DNA from: Methanoculleus oceani
GTDB taxonomy: Archaea; Halobacteriota; Methanomicrobia; Methanomicrobiales; Methanoculleaceae
Assembly (NCBI RefSeq): GCF_023702065.1
Contig: NZ_QFDM01000002.1
Coordinates: 434,001-498,000 of the forward strand
DNA length: 64,000 nucleotides
Direction of reading: 5' to 3'
Part shown: positions 61,627 through 64,000 of the stretch, piece after piece
Numbering within the stretch: position 1 is the stretch's first letter
How the letters are laid out: every line of letters starts with the position of its first letter
The notes under the pieces: generated by a model
Databases searched by the model: none
Seen by the model: the letters and a program-made list of their open reading frames with translations, nothing else
Told to the model about the DNA's origin: nothing
Made by a program: the position numbers and the translations under genes

Positions 61627-63378
61627 TCACTCGATGACCATCAGCACGTCGCCGTTCTGCACGACGTCTCCGGCATCCACGAAGATCTCCGAGACCATGC
61701 CGTCGCGGGGGCTGGGGATGGGGTTCTCCATCTTCATCGCCTCGAGGACGATGAGCGTCTCCCCCTTCCTGACGGTGCTCCCGCGCTCGGCCATCACCTT
61801 CAGGACCATGCCCTGCATGTTGCTCTTGACGCCGCCGGCGACATCCCCGCGGGGCACCTCCCTGGCCGACGGGGCGGCGGCCGACGGGGCCGCGACGGAG
61901 CCTCCCTCCACCGTGATGATCCGGACGGAGAAGATCTCGCCGTCCACCTCCACCTCCATGGAGCGGGGGATCTCCGCAACCCCCACCGGTCCGGCGTGCA
62001 CCTTCTCGGGGATCGCTTCGGCCTGGCGCTCGCCGCGGAGGAACGACGGGGCGACGCTCGGGTAGAGGATGTAGGTGAGAACGTCTTCCTCACGGGTAAC
62101 CAGGCCCTGCTCCGTCGCCTCCTTCCTCATCTGCTCGTAAATGGGTTCGAGAAGATCTGCCGGGCGAACCGTGACCGGCTCCTCGTCGCCGATGATCGTC
62201 CTCCGGATCTCGGGGCTGATTGGGGCAGGAGAGCGACCGTAGAGGCCGCGGACGTAGTCCTTCACCTCTTTCGTCACGTTCCGGTAGCGCTCCCCGTCCA
62301 TGAGGACGTTGAAGACCGCCTGGGTGCCCACGATCTGGCTCGTCGGCGTCACGAGCGGCGGGTAGCCGAGATCCTCCCTCACCCGGGGGATCTCGCGGAA
62401 GACCTCTTCCAGGCGGTCGAGCGCGTCCTGCTCTTTGAGCTGCGAGACGAGGTTCGAGATCATCCCGCCGGGGAGCTGATAGATCAGCACGTCCGAGTCG
62501 ACCCGGTCCGCGATGGAGTTGAAGAGCGGCTCGTACTTACCCCGCATCTCCCGGCAGATGTTCCTGACTTTCCGGAGCGGGAGAAGGTCGATCCCGGTGT
62601 CGCGCGGCGTCCCGGCAACGCTTGCAACGACGCTCTCCGTCGGGGGCTGGGAGGTGCCGAGGGCGAACGGCGACATCGCCGTATCGAGGATGTCCACGCC
62701 CGCATCGATCGCCGCCTGGTAACTCAGGGGGGCGACGCCGCTTGTGCAGTGGGAGTGGAGGCAGACCCTGACATCCGCCATCTTCTTGATCCCCGTGATA
62801 AGGTCGCGGGCATCGTGCGGCATGATCAGACCGGCCATGTCCTTGATACAGATCGAGTCGCAGCCGAGCGCGTAGAGTTCCTCCGCCATCTCGATGAACG
62901 TCGCGACGGAGTGGACGGGGCTCGTCGTGTAGGATATCGCGCCCTGCAGGTGCGCCCCGACGTTCCCGACCTCCTCCATCGCTTTTTTCATGTTCCGGAT
63001 ATCGTTCAGCGCATCGAAGACCCGGAAGATATCGACCCCGTTTTGCGCCGACGCCTCTACGAACTTCTCCACGACGTCGTCGGGATAGTGCCGGTAGCCC
63101 ACGAGGTTCTGGCCCCGCAGGAGCATCTGGATGGGAGTGCGTTTCAGTTCGGCCTTCAGCATGCGGAGGCGTTCCCAGGGATCGTCGTTGAGAAACCTGA
63201 TGCAGCTGTCAAAGGTCGCCCCGCCCCAGGCCTCGACAGAGAAGAAACCTACTTCATCGATGGCACGGGCAAGAGGGAGCATATCCTCAGTCCGGAGCCG
63301 GGTGGCGATGAGCGACTGATGCGCGTCCCTAAGCGTGGTATCGGTGATATTGAGTGAATCAAATTTGGCAGCACACAT
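61627..63378 (-). CDS. pycB: Pyruvate carboxylase subunit B (carboxyltransferase plus biotin domain)
   Basis: 583 residues from ATG 63378, where GAGGTG lies nine bases upstream; longer in-frame starts run back over the TATA box. The TIM-barrel carboxyltransferase shows NITDTTLRDAHQS, EAWGGATFD and CIKDMAGL with the catalytic Lys. Biotin attaches to the Lys of VLEAMKMENP near the C-terminus, after an Ala/Pro linker. It moves the carboxyl group from biotin to pyruvate. The pyruvate (not acetyl-CoA) assignment rests on family and methanogen context. Confidence 0.94.
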   Translation of the reverse strand: MCAAKFDSLNITDTTLRDAHQSLIATRLRTEDMLPLARAIDEVGFFSVEAWGGATFDSCIRFLNDDPWERLRMLKAELKRTPIQMLLRGQNLVGYRHYPDDVVEKFVEASAQNGVDIFRVFDALNDIRNMKKAMEEVGNVGAHLQGAISYTTSPVHSVATFIEMAEELYALGCDSICIKDMAGLIMPHDARDLITGIKKMADVRVCLHSHCTSGVAPLSYQAAIDAGVDILDTAMSPFALGTSQPPTESVVASVAGTPRDTGIDLLPLRKVRNICREMRGKYEPLFNSIADRVDSDVLIYQLPGGMISNLVSQLKEQDALDRLEEVFREIPRVREDLGYPPLVTPTSQIVGTQAVFNVLMDGERYRNVTKEVKDYVRGLYGRSPAPISPEIRRTIIGDEEPVTVRPADLLEPIYEQMRKEATEQGLVTREEDVLTYILYPSVAPSFLRGERQAEAIPEKVHAGPVGVAEIPRSMEVEVDGEIFSVRIITVEGGSVAAPSAAAPSAREVPRGDVAGGVKSNMQGMVLKVMAERGSTVRKGETLIVLEAMKMENPIPSPRDGMVSEIFVDAGDVVQNGDVLMVIE

Positions 63379-63431
63379 CGAATTTTGCACCTCGAAGGGC
63401 TGAGAAGATATCGATAAAGCCTCTAAAAAAT

Positions 63432-64000
63432 TCATCCTACTAATATAAAAACGTCGCGAAGAGGCAGACAGGATAAAAACCCGGGTATTCCGGCCGTTAT
63501 GCAAGCCAGGACGTCCCGTGGATCCGCTTCAAATCGGGGGCATATCCGCCCCCCGATCGTGTATCCCCGTACCACGAGCAGCCGGGCAATCTCGTCGGCC
63601 CTCCTGATCTGGGTGACGATAAGGGTGACGGCGAGCGGCACGATCGAGCGCACACCGGGCCGGATTCCCTTCAGCGCCATTGCAATCCGCAGCTGGTCGA
63701 TCTCCTGCCGGATCACGGCAAGACCCGTAAGTCCCATCTCGGCGATGAGCCCCACCTCGAACCCCACCCGGTTCCCGAGGGCCCAGACCGCCACGCCGAG
63801 CACCTCGCCTTCCTCCGTCGCGGTATACGCCCACGCGGCGAGGAGAAGGAGCACGGTCATCCTGATGAAGTAAGAGAGCCCCGGGCCGCCCCCCCACGCC
63901 GAGACGAGCGCCGTTACGGCGATCATCCCGACGAGGGGGAGAAACACCCCCGGCTGCGGGAGGGCCTTCGTGCGCGGGGTAAAGAGCAGCCACCAGACCA
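63432..64000 (-). CDS. Energy-coupling factor transmembrane protein EcfT/CbiQ-like (5' end outside window)
   Basis: About 189 codons are visible and the frame is open to the window edge, so GTG 63947 need not be the start. Four or so hydrophobic segments are followed by IRRADEIARLLVVRGYTIGG, the coupling A-R-G type motif of EcfT proteins. EcfT links the ATPases to the substrate-binding S component for uptake of cobalt, nickel or vitamins such as biotin. Its nearness to a biotin enzyme is suggestive only. Confidence 0.8.
   Translation of the reverse strand, partial: VWWLLFTPRTKALPQPGVFLPLVGMIAVTALVSAWGGGPGLSYFIRMTVLLLLAAWAYTATEEGEVLGVAVWALGNRVGFEVGLIAEMGLTGLAVIRQEIDQLRIAMALKGIRPGVRSIVPLAVTLIVTQIRRADEIARLLVVRGYTIGGRICPRFEADPRDVLACITAGIPGFLSCLPLRDVFILVG
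63441..63450 (-). promoter_or_regulatory. TATA box of pycB-pycA
   Basis: TTTTATATTA on the minus strand, within the end of the ecfT-like gene. Initiation near 63418 would give a leader of about 40 bases carrying GAGGTG before ATG 63378. Confidence 0.6.

Overview
The window looks like chromosome of a GC-rich, hydrogen- and formate-using methanogen of the order Methanomicrobiales, probably close to Methanoculleus. This is inferred from gene content, not from a database search. Diagnostic genes are the Cys-type F420-dependent formate dehydrogenase (fdhAB) with fdhC, the McrA arginine methylase Mmp10, SepCysS (tRNA-dependent cysteine synthesis), two-subunit pyruvate carboxylase, the archaeal mre11-rad50-nurA-herA operon, and an intron-containing elongator tRNA-Met. 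TATA-like boxes and GGAGGTGATC-type ribosome binding sites precede many genes.

Layout. 1-14.3 kb: surface polysaccharide locus. It holds a polysaccharide deacetylase, an AT-rich ATP-grasp/acetyltransferase pair, gene relics, a three-gene glycerol-phosphate set (CDP-glycerol glycerophosphotransferase, cytidylyltransferase-like protein, GpsA-like dehydrogenase), two family-4 glycosyltransferases, the UDP-ManNAcA genes wecB/wecC with a Gfo/Idh oxidoreductase, and a flippase. 14.4-20 kb: conserved archaeal proteins, LarE and ThiI (overlapping sulfur-transfer genes), a repeat-rich gap, and SepCysS coupled to a 60-residue protein. 20-27 kb: Mre11-Rad50-NurA-HerA end-resection operon with overlapping genes. 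27-35 kb: formate module, with fdhC, an OB-fold membrane protein, a 1.1-kb gap carrying a decayed fdhB fragment, a ClC-CBS channel and fdhAB. 35-42.7 kb: GntP-like permease, orphan DNA methylase, a small gene apparently lacking a normal start codon, an Ntn-hydrolase, and purQ/purL with a fused PurS-like region. 42.8-45.3 kb: accessory patch with a GNAT toxin-antitoxin pair, two tRNA-Thr(UGU) copies around a lipoprotein, a 34-residue zinc-ribbon peptide, and palindromic repeats. 45.3-53 kb: DUF504, mmp10, two related soluble/membrane histidine kinases, a Dph6-like ATPase coupled to a glutaminase-like protein that lacks its cysteine, a flavodoxin and tRNA-Leu. 53-60 kb: AT-rich defence island with HepT/MntA, hicB plus a broken hicA, a mini PD-(D/E)XK nuclease and a two-helix membrane protein divergent from a CARF-type winged-helix regulator, a Cdc6-like fragment, and a Dam-type methylase with a restriction enzyme, ending at the 3' end of tRNA-Met. 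60-64 kb: pycA, pycB and a partial EcfT transporter gene.

The most promising unexplained unit is the divergent CARF-wHTH / mini-nuclease / small membrane protein cluster at 55.7-57.2 kb, with tandem operator-like repeats between its two arms and no CRISPR array or cas gene in view. Second is the glycerol-phosphate polymer gene set, which implies use of sn-glycerol-3-phosphate in an organism whose lipids should be built on sn-glycerol-1-phosphate.
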